Of a stretch of 37,206 nucleotides of DNA, positions 1 to 7,935 are shown in pieces. Position 1 is the stretch's first letter; the number at the start of each line of letters is the position of its first letter. The DNA is from Sphingorhabdus sp. (lineage in GTDB: Bacteria; Pseudomonadota; Alphaproteobacteria; Sphingomonadales; Sphingomonadaceae), in contig JALREL010000211.1 of assembly GCA_023262005.1 (NCBI GenBank), positions 1-37,206 of the forward strand, given 5' to 3'. The notes beneath the pieces were generated by a model. That model ran no database searches. It was not told where the DNA came from and saw only the letters and a program-made list of their open reading frames with translations. A program made the position numbers and the translations under genes.

Positions 1-642
1 AAGCCGACATTGCTATGGGAACTCGATCCGCAACGCGGCGCATCCTACCTGCTGGGCGAGGACGAAGAGCATTGGAAACCGGCACTTTCGATCTTCTCAA
101 AAGACCGGCCGGCAAAATCCCTGATCACTGCCACCGAAATAGAAGGTTTGGACTTGCTGCCATCCGACGGCAGCATGGTCGAACTCGATTCCTATTTGCG
201 GCAATTGGGAAAGAAACGGCGACTGGCAAAAATTGCGCAAGAGTTGAAGGCTGAATATCCCATAATCATTCTCGATTGCCCACCGGTGATGAACGAGGTC
301 GCGCGCCAGATCATGCGGGCAGCCGACCTTATAATCGTACCCTTGTCGCCCTCGCCCTTGGCTCGTCGATCGCTAGATCTTGTGCGATTCGAGCTATCGA
401 AAATGGTCAAGTCCGACGCGGCGATCCTACCGGTTTTTTCAATGATCGACCGGCGGCGAAGCTTGCACTGCGAAGCGTGCGATGCACAACCTGACTGGCC
501 CGTGATCCCTATGTCGAGCATAGTGGAGCAGGTGGCCGTCCGCCGCGCACCCCTTGGCGCGTTTCGTTCCAACTGCCCCGCTTCTGTTGCATTTGCGTCA
601 TTGTGGCGGGGGATCGAGGCCAAGCTGGCCTCAAGGAAATAG
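1..642 (+). CDS. ParA/MinD-family ATPase, 5' end outside window
   Basis: The reading frame is open through the left edge, so the start codon and the Walker A P-loop lie outside the window; what is seen is roughly the last 213 residues. The first visible residues resemble the ParA segment that follows the P-loop (a hydrophobic strand ending in a DPQ triplet, here LLWELDPQRG). A Walker B-like strand IIILDCPP follows near residue 100, and then a stretch ending VPLSPSPLARRSLD that is typical of ParA/Soj proteins. Such ATPases dimerise on ATP and position DNA, chemoreceptors or division machinery. There is no adjacent parB, so a role in plasmid or chromosome partition is not supported; an orphan ParA-like positioning ATPase is more likely. 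It ends 124 bp before the first TonB receptor and seems to be a separate transcription unit, because a Pho-like box lies between them. Confidence 0.75.
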   Translation, partial: KPTLLWELDPQRGASYLLGEDEEHWKPALSIFSKDRPAKSLITATEIEGLDLLPSDGSMVELDSYLRQLGKKRRLAKIAQELKAEYPIIILDCPPVMNEVARQIMRAADLIIVPLSPSPLARRSLDLVRFELSKMVKSDAAILPVFSMIDRRRSLHCEACDAQPDWPVIPMSSIVEQVAVRRAPLGAFRSNCPASVAFASLWRGIEAKLASRK

Positions 643-656
643 TCCAGGGTGGACCA

Positions 657-707
657 CTGTCATTTTTCTTTCTTGAACCCATAGCCGAACTGTCACGGTT
701 CCCTCGC
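657..707 (+). promoter_or_regulatory. Candidate Pho box upstream of TonB receptor/NPP operon
   Basis: Heptamers spaced exactly 11 bp apart read CTGTCAT (657-663), CTTTCTT (668-674), CCATAGC (679-685), CTGTCAC (690-696) and CCCTCGC (701-707). The first and fourth match the PhoB half-site CTGTCAT/C and are 33 bp, three repeat units, apart. The array ends 60 bp before the receptor start codon, a sensible distance for a promoter. A weak -10 (AAATTC, 708-713) begins 11 bp after the CTGTCAC repeat. PhoB control is inferred from the pattern only; the middle repeats are poor matches. Confidence 0.55.
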
Positions 708-766
708 AAATTCGAAACAGCACGCGCCTAGTGCCCCCCTCGCAACAATAACTGCGAGGGAAAACC

Positions 767-2989
767 ATGCGTACCGCCACTCTCTTCCTACTAACCACTT
801 CTGCGCTGTTTTCAGCGCCCGCCTTTGCCCAGGATGCCATTCCGACTGCAGACGAATCGACTGCGGAAAACGAGATTGTCGTCTTTGGCCAAGGCCAGAC
901 CCGCCAAGTTCAGGAACTGAAGACCGAGGATGTCACCATCCTCGCGCCTGGAACCAGCCCTTTGAAAGCAATCGAAAAGCTGCCCAGCGTCAATTTCCAG
1001 TCGGCAGATCCGTTTGGCACATATGAATGGTCCAGCCGCGTCACAATCCGTGGATTCAACCAGAACCAGCTTGGTTACACCCTGGACGGCATACCGCTCG
1101 GCGACTCTACATATGGTAACAATAATGGCCTGCATATCGGACGTGCGATTGCGCCCGAGAATATCGGCGTTACCCGCGTGTCACAGGGCGCCGGTTCGAT
1201 TGGCACCCAATCGACCAACAATCTGGGCGGCACGCTGGAGTTTTTCTCACTCGACCCCGTAGACGGTTTCGGAGCAGACGCTAATCTCACCTATGGTTCC
1301 GAGAACACCGTTCGCGCATTTGCGCGGGTGAATTTTGGCGAAAGCGACGGCATTCGCGGTTTCATTTCGGGCACCTATCATAATGCAGAAAAGTGGAAGG
1401 GTGGCGGCGACCAGCGCAACTGGATGATCAATGCCAAGGCGATCATCCCAGTCGGTGAAGCAGAGTTCGACGCCTATTTCAGCTATTCGGATCGCGCCGA
1501 GCAGGACTATCAGGATCTTTCGCTCGAGATGATCAGCCGCCTGGGTTATGATCACGATAACTACTCCCCCGATTATGCGACCGCCATCCGTGCCGCACAG
1601 GGCGTTTTCGTCGCTCCGATCAACAATCTTGACGACAGCTATTATGATGCATCGGGCCTGCGCAAAGATACGCTGGCGGCCTATGGCCTGACCGCACCGC
1701 TCAGCGAAGGCGTGACCTTCAAGATCAAGGCCTATTATCATGACAACACCGGCCAGGGAACGTGGGGCACACCTTATGTGGCAAGCCCGACCGGCGTACC
1801 CATGTCGGTGCGCACAACAGAATATGACATCCAGCGCGGCGGTGTATTCGGCTCGTTGGAAGCCGAGGTCGGCGATCACACGATCAGCGTTGGCGGTTGG
1901 TATGAGCATAACGACTTCACCCAAGCCCGCCGCTTCTACGCTTATGAAAGCCTTACCAACCCGGGCCGCGATCACCAGAAATTCATGCGCAACCCGTTCT
2001 TCACCCAATGGCTGTTCGATTTCAACACAGACACACTGCAATATCATGTGCAGGACAAAATCAGCATGGGCGATCTGACGATCAACCTCGGTTGGAAGGG
2101 CTTTCAAGTCAACAATGAGGCTGATCCGCGCGTCCAAGGTTCGCTCGCTGCCGGTAAGATCAAATCGCGCGACTGGTTCCAGCCGCATGCCGGTGTCGCT
2201 TACAAGCTGAGCGGCAATGCAGAGGTTTTCGGCGGCTTTACGCAGGCGACCCGTGCATTCGTCTCTTCAGCCACGAGCGGACCTTTTTCGACTACACAGG
2301 CGGGATTCAACGCGCTGCGGGCTCGCGGCCTGAAGCCGGAGGAATCTGATACCTATGAACTTGGTGCGCGCTTCAATAACACCACCTTCAATGGCGTGCT
2401 GGGTGTATATTATGTCAACTTCCGCAATCGCCTCCTCGGAATTCCGACAGGCCCAGGAATTGTTGGCAACCCTTCGATCCTTCAGAATGTCGGCTCGGTT
2501 CGCTCGCTTGGTTTCGAAGCTGCGGGCGATGTGCGCCTAGGCGGGGGGCTCACCTTGTTTGCATCGTATAGCTATAACGATGCGACCTATCGTGACGATG
2601 TCTTCGTTCCGGGCGTGGTTCCTGTGACGATCCCGATCAAGGGCAAGTCTGTGGTCGACACGCCGAAGCATCTGCTGAAAGGTGAGATCGCTTATGACAG
2701 CGACAGCCTGTTCGGCCGTATCGGCGCAAATTATATGAGCAAGCGTTACTTCACCTACACCAACGACCAATCGGTCGGCAGCCGGGTGATTGTCGATGCT
2801 ACGCTCGGCTATCGCTTTGATCTTGGCATGCGCAAGCCAGTCGAGGTCCAACTCAACGCCACCAACCTTTTCGACAAGCGTTATGTTTCTACGATCGGCT
2901 CGAACGGCTTTGGTAACAGTGGTGATAACCAGACCCTGCTCGCAGGCGCTCCGCAGCAGTTCTTCGTGACGGCAAAGGTCGGTTTCTGA
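767..2989 (+). CDS. TonB-dependent outer-membrane receptor (first)
   Basis: This 740-residue protein starts with a signal peptide cleaved after AFA (about residue 21), then a TonB-box-like EIVVFG at 36-41, a plug domain (about 50-165, with SRVTIRGF and YTLDGIPLGD typical of plugs) and a 22-strand type barrel ending in a terminal Phe (VTAKVGF). The ATG has a GAGGG Shine-Dalgarno seven bases upstream. Its stop overlaps the next start as TGATG, so it is translationally coupled to a periplasmic phosphodiesterase gene and probably imports that enzyme's substrate or product. The upstream Pho-like box suggests induction by phosphate limitation, making an organophosphate or nucleotide a reasonable ligand guess. 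The substrate cannot be read from the sequence; iron chelates remain possible. Confidence 0.9.
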   Translation: MRTATLFLLTTSALFSAPAFAQDAIPTADESTAENEIVVFGQGQTRQVQELKTEDVTILAPGTSPLKAIEKLPSVNFQSADPFGTYEWSSRVTIRGFNQNQLGYTLDGIPLGDSTYGNNNGLHIGRAIAPENIGVTRVSQGAGSIGTQSTNNLGGTLEFFSLDPVDGFGADANLTYGSENTVRAFARVNFGESDGIRGFISGTYHNAEKWKGGGDQRNWMINAKAIIPVGEAEFDAYFSYSDRAEQDYQDLSLEMISRLGYDHDNYSPDYATAIRAAQGVFVAPINNLDDSYYDASGLRKDTLAAYGLTAPLSEGVTFKIKAYYHDNTGQGTWGTPYVASPTGVPMSVRTTEYDIQRGGVFGSLEAEVGDHTISVGGWYEHNDFTQARRFYAYESLTNPGRDHQKFMRNPFFTQWLFDFNTDTLQYHVQDKISMGDLTINLGWKGFQVNNEADPRVQGSLAAGKIKSRDWFQPHAGVAYKLSGNAEVFGGFTQATRAFVSSATSGPFSTTQAGFNALRARGLKPEESDTYELGARFNNTTFNGVLGVYYVNFRNRLLGIPTGPGIVGNPSILQNVGSVRSLGFEAAGDVRLGGGLTLFASYSYNDATYRDDVFVPGVVPVTIPIKGKSVVDTPKHLLKGEIAYDSDSLFGRIGANYMSKRYFTYTNDQSVGSRVIVDATLGYRFDLGMRKPVEVQLNATNLFDKRYVSTIGSNGFGNSGDNQTLLAGAPQQFFVTAKVGF

Positions 2990-4332
2990 TGCGCGCGATG
3001 CCCCGCTTGATCGCCACGCTGGCAGCGCTCGTTCCAACCGCTAGCCAAGCCGAACCGGTGCTTTTGATCTCTATAGACGGGCTCCAGCCCGCCGATGTGA
3101 TCGAAGCCGACAAGCGGGGCATCGACATCCCCAATCTCAAGCGTTTTGTGAAAGAGGGCAGCTACGCCAGCGGCGTCGTTGGAGTATTGCCTTCTATCAC
3201 CTATCCCAGCCATGCCACTTTGGTGACAGGCGCCAGTCCCGCCGAGCACGGTATTATTGGTAATACTGGCTTTGATCCGCTGCAGATCAATCAGTCGGGC
3301 TGGTATTGGTATGCCAGCGACTACAAAGTTCCGACTCTTTGGGATGCGGCCGCCAAAGCCGGCCTTAAGACTGCAAATATACACTGGCCGGTCACGGTCG
3401 GCATGAACTCAATCCAGTATAACCTACCGCAAATCTGGCGCACCGGACATGAAGACGACATCAAGCTGATGAAGGTGCTGGCGACGCCTGGCCTCATCGA
3501 TCGGCTGGAGCAATCCATAGGCATACCATATGCGCAGGGCATCGATGAGAGCATAACTGGCGACGAGAACCGCGCCCGCTTTGCCGAAGCGCTGATTCTT
3601 GCGGAAAAACCGGATTTCATGACGGCCTATTTCACCGCGCTTGACCATGAACAGCATGAGAAGGGCCCGGACACGCCCGATGCGCGCAAAATTTTGGAGC
3701 GCATCGACGTCATCGTCGGGCGATTGGTCGCGGCCCAGATGCAGGCGCATCCGGACTCGGTTATTGCGATTGCATCCGACCATGGGTTTGCCGCCACCAC
3801 GACCGAGATCAACCTTTACCGGGCGTTCATCGATGCAGGTCTAATCACCATCGGCCCCGATGGAAAGATTGCCAGCTGGCTGGCGGCCCCATGGAATTCT
3901 GGTGGTTCGAGTGCAATCATGCTGTCCGATCCGCAAGACACAGCGCTCGTCGCCCGCGTCGCAGGACTGCTCGATAAGCTCAAATCGGATCCGGCCAACC
4001 GCATCGCAGCGATAGCAGATCGCAAAGCGATTGGTGCAATGGGCGGCAACCCCAAAGCGAGCTTCTATGTGAATTTTGAATTCGGCGCTTATGGCGGCGG
4101 CTTCAAAGGCAAGGATGCACCTTTGGTGGCAAAGTCGGCGAGCAAAGGAACACATGGCTATTTCCAGGCTGGAGGCCAGATGCGATCGGCATTCCTGATG
4201 ATGGGTAAGGGCGTGAAGCAGGGACATGACATGGGCGAAATGGATATGCGTTCGATTGCGCCGTTGCTCGCTCAGAAACTCGGCATCAATTTCAATGTTA
4301 CCGATAAACATGCTGCAATAAGCACGCCTTGA
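2989..4332 (+). CDS. Periplasmic NPP-family phosphodiesterase (alkaline phosphatase superfamily)
   Basis: The 447-residue product has a short signal peptide (residues 1-21, ending SQA). It carries the full metal and nucleophile set of nucleotide pyrophosphatase/phosphodiesterases: D30 in ISIDG, nucleophile T71 in PSITYPSH, D219 and H223 in ALDHEQH, D264 and H265 in SDHGF, and a late His in GTHGY near residue 385. These bind two zinc ions in known NPP enzymes and hydrolyse phosphodiester or pyrophosphate bonds of nucleotides and related compounds. The length is usual for bacterial NPPs. It overlaps the TonB-receptor stop by one base, so the two form one operon behind a Pho-like box. Exact substrate (NTPs, dinucleotides, glycerophosphodiesters) is not determined; phosphonoacetate-hydrolase-like activity is an alternative within the superfamily. 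Confidence 0.88.
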   Translation: MRAMPRLIATLAALVPTASQAEPVLLISIDGLQPADVIEADKRGIDIPNLKRFVKEGSYASGVVGVLPSITYPSHATLVTGASPAEHGIIGNTGFDPLQINQSGWYWYASDYKVPTLWDAAAKAGLKTANIHWPVTVGMNSIQYNLPQIWRTGHEDDIKLMKVLATPGLIDRLEQSIGIPYAQGIDESITGDENRARFAEALILAEKPDFMTAYFTALDHEQHEKGPDTPDARKILERIDVIVGRLVAAQMQAHPDSVIAIASDHGFAATTTEINLYRAFIDAGLITIGPDGKIASWLAAPWNSGGSSAIMLSDPQDTALVARVAGLLDKLKSDPANRIAAIADRKAIGAMGGNPKASFYVNFEFGAYGGGFKGKDAPLVAKSASKGTHGYFQAGGQMRSAFLMMGKGVKQGHDMGEMDMRSIAPLLAQKLGINFNVTDKHAAISTP

Positions 4333-4360
4333 TTGTTCACTAAATTCACAGGGATGCGGT

Positions 4361-4378
4361 GAGTCACGATTCTGTCAT
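4361..4378 (+). promoter_or_regulatory. Candidate two-repeat Pho box upstream of orphan response regulator
   Basis: GAGTCAC (4361-4367) and CTGTCAT (4372-4378) are 11 bp apart with a four-base spacer. The second half-site is a perfect PhoB consensus and the first a partial match. The pair sits 46 bp before the ATG chosen for the regulator. Only two repeats are visible and no convincing -10 follows, so this is the weaker end of the set in this window. Confidence 0.45.
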
Positions 4379-4423
4379 TTGAAGGTTGCACTCAAAGGTA
4401 AAGATGCCACGGGGGTGAATTAC

Positions 4424-5095
4424 ATGACCGGATCTTCAACCGTGTTGTTTACGACACAGGATGCGAACCTATTCGTCGAATTGCAGCGCCAGCGTCCCGA
4501 CGTTGCCCTGTTGGCGATAGGTTCAACCATTCCCCCGTTGAATGCAGATGGCAGAATCTGGTGTTTCGTCGATTTCCTCCTACCTGAAGTTTCAGGGTTG
4601 GAAATGTGTCGGAGGTTGCGCACCAACCCGGCCACCGAAAAATCGCGGATAACGATTGTCTTCGACAGTGCAGACAAAGAGTTGATTCTGCGCGCACTTC
4701 ATGCTGGCGCTGATGACTATATCGTCGGGCAACTTTCTGCTGAAGAGGTGTTGCGGCGGATTCAGGATTTTAATCCGCCCAGCCTCACTCCCAAGGAAAA
4801 GATCGAACTCGGTGACATTATAGTCGAACCGATAGCCCACCGCGTCAGGTACCAAGGCAAGCGCGTGGAGCTCGCACCCAACGAGTTCCAGCTTTTGCTG
4901 CACTTCGCACAGAGCCCAGACCGCGTCTTCTCACGCGAAGATCTAATACAATCGCTGGGAAAGCCGGCAGATGATATCGAGAGCCGCACAGTCGATGTAT
5001 GGATTGGACGCTTGCGCCGCGCCTTCAAAAAGGTGGGAGCGCCCGAGGTCATCCGCACTGTCCGTCCGATTGGATATGTTTTCGAGATCCCCTGA
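4424..5095 (+). CDS. Orphan OmpR/PhoB-type regulator with degenerate receiver
   Basis: The 223-residue protein has a receiver-like domain (about 5-110) and a PhoB-type winged helix (about 127-223), whose recognition-helix region SRTVDVWIGRLRRAF resembles that of PhoB/KdpE. The acceptor Asp is kept (D50 in FVDFLLPE), but the other phosphorylation residues are altered. The N-terminal acidic pair is replaced by T11-Q12, the switch Thr/Ser aligns with F80, and the conserved Lys of the DYxxK motif aligns with G102. Such receivers usually cannot be phosphorylated normally. No histidine kinase gene is adjacent. ATG 4424 is preferred because a GGGGG tract lies about eight bases upstream; a TTG at 4379 would add 15 residues that do not fit a receiver and would place the start inside the Pho-like box. 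Its position between two putative Pho operons suggests it tunes that response. Confidence 0.8.
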   Translation: MTGSSTVLFTTQDANLFVELQRQRPDVALLAIGSTIPPLNADGRIWCFVDFLLPEVSGLEMCRRLRTNPATEKSRITIVFDSADKELILRALHAGADDYIVGQLSAEEVLRRIQDFNPPSLTPKEKIELGDIIVEPIAHRVRYQGKRVELAPNEFQLLLHFAQSPDRVFSREDLIQSLGKPADDIESRTVDVWIGRLRRAFKKVGAPEVIRTVRPIGYVFEIP

Positions 5096-5107
5096 TCGAC
5101 CTGTTCG

Positions 5108-5147
5108 CTGCAATCAAACTGCAACGCTACTGACTCGAACTGGTAAT
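5108..5147 (+). promoter_or_regulatory. Candidate four-repeat Pho box upstream of plcP-agt
   Basis: Four heptamers in 11-bp phase read CTGCAAT (5108-5114), CTGCAAC (5119-5125), CTGACTC (5130-5136) and TGGTAAT (5141-5147), with four-base spacers CAAA, GCTA and GAAC. A -10-like GGTAAT (5159-5164) begins 11 bases after the last repeat, the spacing expected of PhoB-activated promoters lacking a -35. The repeats use a CTGCAA form rather than CTGTCA. The site ends 71 bp before the plcP start. Confidence 0.65.
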
Positions 5148-5218
5148 GCGTTTCATGCGGTAATGTAAAACAACGAAGATAATGGAGGCGCATTACCGAT
5201 AAACGGAGGGCGCCGAAC

Positions 5219-6094
5219 ATGCGCGAAAGCATCGGATATCAGCCGGTCGCAATAGACACACCGCAAATGTCGCCTCCGGAATGGATTTTCCATCCCGAAC
5301 CAAAAAGTTTCCGACCCAAAGCAAAGTTCCGGACGATCTGGATTTCGGATATTCATTTGGGCACTAAAGGTTGCAACGCCGAGCTACTTCTGGATTTTCT
5401 CCATTCGGTTGAATGCGAAACGCTTTATCTGGTCGGTGATATCATCGACGGATGGCGGCTCAAGAAGGGCTGGTATTGGCCAGACAGCCACAATGAAGTC
5501 GTGCGACGAATACTAAAGATAGCGCATAAAGGTACACGCGTGATTTTTGTCGTCGGCAACCATGACGAGATGCTTCGCGACTATGCCGGTTTCAGCTTTG
5601 GCGGAATAACTCTGGCACGCGAGGCAATTCATGAAACTGCTGATGGTCGATTACTCCTGATAACCCATGGAGACGCTTTCGACGGTGTCGTGCTCTACGC
5701 CCGTTGGCTCGCCTTTTTGGGTGACCAAGCTTATAATTTACTGCTTCGCGCGAACGTCTGGATTAACTTCGTTCGCAAGAGGCTAAACCTGCCTTACTGG
5801 TCGCTCTCATCCTACCTTAAACGGCGCGTAAAAAATGCAGTTCAATATGTTTGTGCATTTGAGGATGCCGTAGCGCGCGAAGCAGCCGAACGCGGGGTTG
5901 ATGGTGTGGTTTGCGGCCATATCCATTGCGCCGAAATCCGCCGGATTGGGGACGTCACTTACTATAATGACGGTGACTGGGTTGAAAGTTGCACCGCTTT
6001 GACGGAGGCATTTGATGGCACGATCCAGATCTTGGATTGGGCCGAGCAACGCGCGGGCAACAAAGCAAATTTGTCTGAAAGCAGTATCGCATGA
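5219..6094 (+). CDS. plcP: PlcP-type metallophosphoesterase for phospholipid turnover
   Basis: The 291-residue calcineurin-like phosphoesterase carries the family metal motifs: D44 and H46 in SDIHLG, D74 in GDIIDG, N114-H115-D116 in GNHDE, H150 in THGD, and a CGHIH motif in the last quarter. It resembles the LpxH-like proteins of alphaproteobacteria. Its 4-bp ATGA overlap with a GT4 glycosyltransferase gene is the plcP-agt arrangement described in rhizobia and marine bacteria, in which PlcP removes phospholipid head groups under Pi starvation and the resulting diacylglycerol is glycosylated. There is no cleavable signal peptide, so action at the cytoplasmic face of the inner membrane is expected. 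The ATG has GGAGG about ten bases upstream. A UDP-2,3-diacylglucosamine diphosphatase annotation is likely in databases, but the context argues for PlcP. Confidence 0.8.
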   Translation: MRESIGYQPVAIDTPQMSPPEWIFHPEPKSFRPKAKFRTIWISDIHLGTKGCNAELLLDFLHSVECETLYLVGDIIDGWRLKKGWYWPDSHNEVVRRILKIAHKGTRVIFVVGNHDEMLRDYAGFSFGGITLAREAIHETADGRLLLITHGDAFDGVVLYARWLAFLGDQAYNLLLRANVWINFVRKRLNLPYWSLSSYLKRRVKNAVQYVCAFEDAVAREAAERGVDGVVCGHIHCAEIRRIGDVTYYNDGDWVESCTALTEAFDGTIQILDWAEQRAGNKANLSESSIA

Positions 6095-7167
6095 GAATTG
6101 CGATTGCCACTGATGCCTGGTTTCCGCAAACTAACGGCGTTGTCCGCAGCCTGGCTACGACGATTACTATCTTGCAGCGCCGGGGCTATGAAATCGAACT
6201 CATTACCCCGAACGAGTTTGTAACGGTGCCGACACCCGGTTATCGCGAAATTCGCCTCGCAGTTGCACCACGCTTCGGCGTGCGAAAAGCACTTGGAAAA
6301 TTCAGGCCAGATATCGTGCATATCGCCACCGAGGGGCCAATTGGTTGGGCAGCCCGCTCTTGGTGCTTGAGCCACTCCATTCCATACAGCTCGGCATTCC
6401 ATACTCGATTTCCGGATTATGCAGCGGTTCGCACCGGGCTTTCGCCGGATCGTTTTTGGCCCATAATGCGCAGGTTCCACAAACACTCACAGTCGGTCTT
6501 GGTATCCACGTACCGTTTGATGGACGAATTGAAACAGCACGGCATAGAGCGAACGCAGTTATGGTCTAGGGGCATTGATCGGCAACTTTTCCATCCCAAT
6601 CATGATCCCTTGCCAGAGCTAGCCATGCTGCCGAAACCAATACTCCTTTATGTTGGCCGCGTGGCCGTCGAAAAAAACCTCCCTGCCTTCTTGGAAACGG
6701 CAACAGCCGGCACGAAAGTGATCGTCGGCGACGGGCCAGCGCGCGAAAAATTGCAGCAAAAGCACCCGCAGGCGATCTTCTTGGGGCCCCTACATGGCGA
6801 GGCCCTTGCACGGGCTTATTGCAGCGCCGATGTCTTCGTTTTCCCAAGTCTTACCGATACCTTCGGGCTGGTGGTGATCGAAGCCCTGGCCTGTGGCACT
6901 CCCGTTGCCGCCTATCCTGTGCAAGGGCCAATCGACATACTGGGCCAATCAGCGCGCGGAATTTATGAGCAACTTGGCGCAGAGGCTGGCGCGCTCGACG
7001 AATCGCTTTCGCGGGCCATTACAAGGGCACAAAACGCTTCGCGCTCTGCCGCGGCGGAACTTGGAGCAAGCTTTGACTGGGAAATGTGCAGCGACCAATT
7101 TGTAAATGCGTTGCTCGATGCGATGCAGGGAACCATCGATCAAAGCGCTGAACTGCAAACGAGTTAG
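6091..7167 (+). CDS. agt: GT4 glycosyltransferase for phosphorus-free glycolipids (Agt-like)
   Basis: The 358-residue GT-B enzyme has the N-terminal acceptor domain signature FPQTNGVV (11-18), the nucleotide-sugar domain start LLYVGRVAVEKN (185-196) and an EX7E-type motif whose first acidic residue is D256 and second E264 (TDTFGLVVIEA). This subgroup includes GDP-mannose and UDP-sugar dependent transferases. The ATGA overlap with plcP means coupled translation, and the expected reaction is transfer of a hexose or hexuronic acid to the diacylglycerol made by PlcP. The donor (UDP-Glc, UDP-GlcA, UDP-Gal or GDP-Man) cannot be read from the sequence. The gene ends three bases from the convergent gspO stop with no hairpin between them. 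Confidence 0.78.
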   Translation: MRIAIATDAWFPQTNGVVRSLATTITILQRRGYEIELITPNEFVTVPTPGYREIRLAVAPRFGVRKALGKFRPDIVHIATEGPIGWAARSWCLSHSIPYSSAFHTRFPDYAAVRTGLSPDRFWPIMRRFHKHSQSVLVSTYRLMDELKQHGIERTQLWSRGIDRQLFHPNHDPLPELAMLPKPILLYVGRVAVEKNLPAFLETATAGTKVIVGDGPAREKLQQKHPQAIFLGPLHGEALARAYCSADVFVFPSLTDTFGLVVIEALACGTPVAAYPVQGPIDILGQSARGIYEQLGAEAGALDESLSRAITRAQNASRSAAAELGASFDWEMCSDQFVNALLDAMQGTIDQSAELQTS

Positions 7168-7170
7168 CCT

Positions 7171-7935
7171 TTAAATCGCTTTTACAATTGGCAGCACTAT
7201 CGCCGCAATACCGAGCAGCGTTCCAAACGGGATTTGTCTCACCGCTCGCTTTTGAAATGCCAGTACCAGTGCCAACGCAATTCCCAAAAGCGAGGACGCC
7301 AGCAGCAGGAAAGGCAGTTCCAGCGGTGCAAACCACAAAGCGAGAGCTGCAAAAAGTTTGGGATCGCCGGCACCCATCCCTTCAATGCCGCGCCAAGCGC
7401 GAAACAGCCGCCGGAGAAGCTCAAGCCCTGCAAACACCATGAAAGCCGCAAGGATGCGGGAAAGAAGGCTGGTGCCATCGGAAGTGAAGCTGCCGAGCAA
7501 CAAGCCGCCAATTGCCAAGGCCATGGTCAACCGATCGGGAAGCCAAAAGTGGCGTGCATCAAGTAATGCCAAGGGAATCAGCAAGAGACAGAGGATGCTA
7601 AATGCAACCGCCTCGGCAAATGGAAACAAGAAGAAGGCAAGGCCGCAAAGAACTGCACATGACCACTCCGCCGCCGCCTGCACCCAATCAATCTTCGAAT
7701 TGCAACTTCTGCACCGGCCTTTGAGAAGCAGGAATGAAAAGAGCGGGACGAGATCGAACCAAGCAATTTGCCGTCCGCAATGATCGCATTTCGATCGGCC
7801 TTGGCTGGTTTTTTCTCCCAAAGGCCAGCGAAGGATAACAACCCCGATATAGCTACCTACAATTGCGCCAAAAAATACCGCCAACAATGCCAGCCAAGGC
7901 TGGGGGGGCAACTGGCCAATGTCGGCCAATATCAC
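7171..7935 (-). CDS. gspO: T2SS prepilin peptidase GspO
   Basis: This 254-residue polytopic membrane protease matches the GspO/PilD family. An N-terminal cytoplasmic zinc-binding loop has C50-x2-C53 and C75-x2-C78. The aspartyl catalytic residues are D126 (LLDARHF) and D191 in the GMGAGDPK motif. The family cleaves the positively charged leaders of the pseudopilins before Phe and methylates the new N-terminus. It is the last gene of the gsp operon and overlaps gspN by four bases (ATGA), so it probably serves this secretion system alone. Its stop faces the agt stop three bases away. Confidence 0.93.
   Translation of the reverse strand: MILADIGQLPPQPWLALLAVFFGAIVGSYIGVVILRWPLGEKTSQGRSKCDHCGRQIAWFDLVPLFSFLLLKGRCRSCNSKIDWVQAAAEWSCAVLCGLAFFLFPFAEAVAFSILCLLLIPLALLDARHFWLPDRLTMALAIGGLLLGSFTSDGTSLLSRILAAFMVFAGLELLRRLFRAWRGIEGMGAGDPKLFAALALWFAPLELPFLLLASSLLGIALALVLAFQKRAVRQIPFGTLLGIAAIVLPIVKAI

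Noticed and set aside
642-654. Small inverted repeat GTCCA/TGGAC at the end of the ParA gene
   Set aside because: Five-base stem with a three-base loop and no immediate T-run; too weak to call a terminator.
1247-2188. Minus-strand open frame (313 codons) inside the first TonB receptor
   Set aside because: Antisense shadow of a clear receptor gene with no supporting signals.
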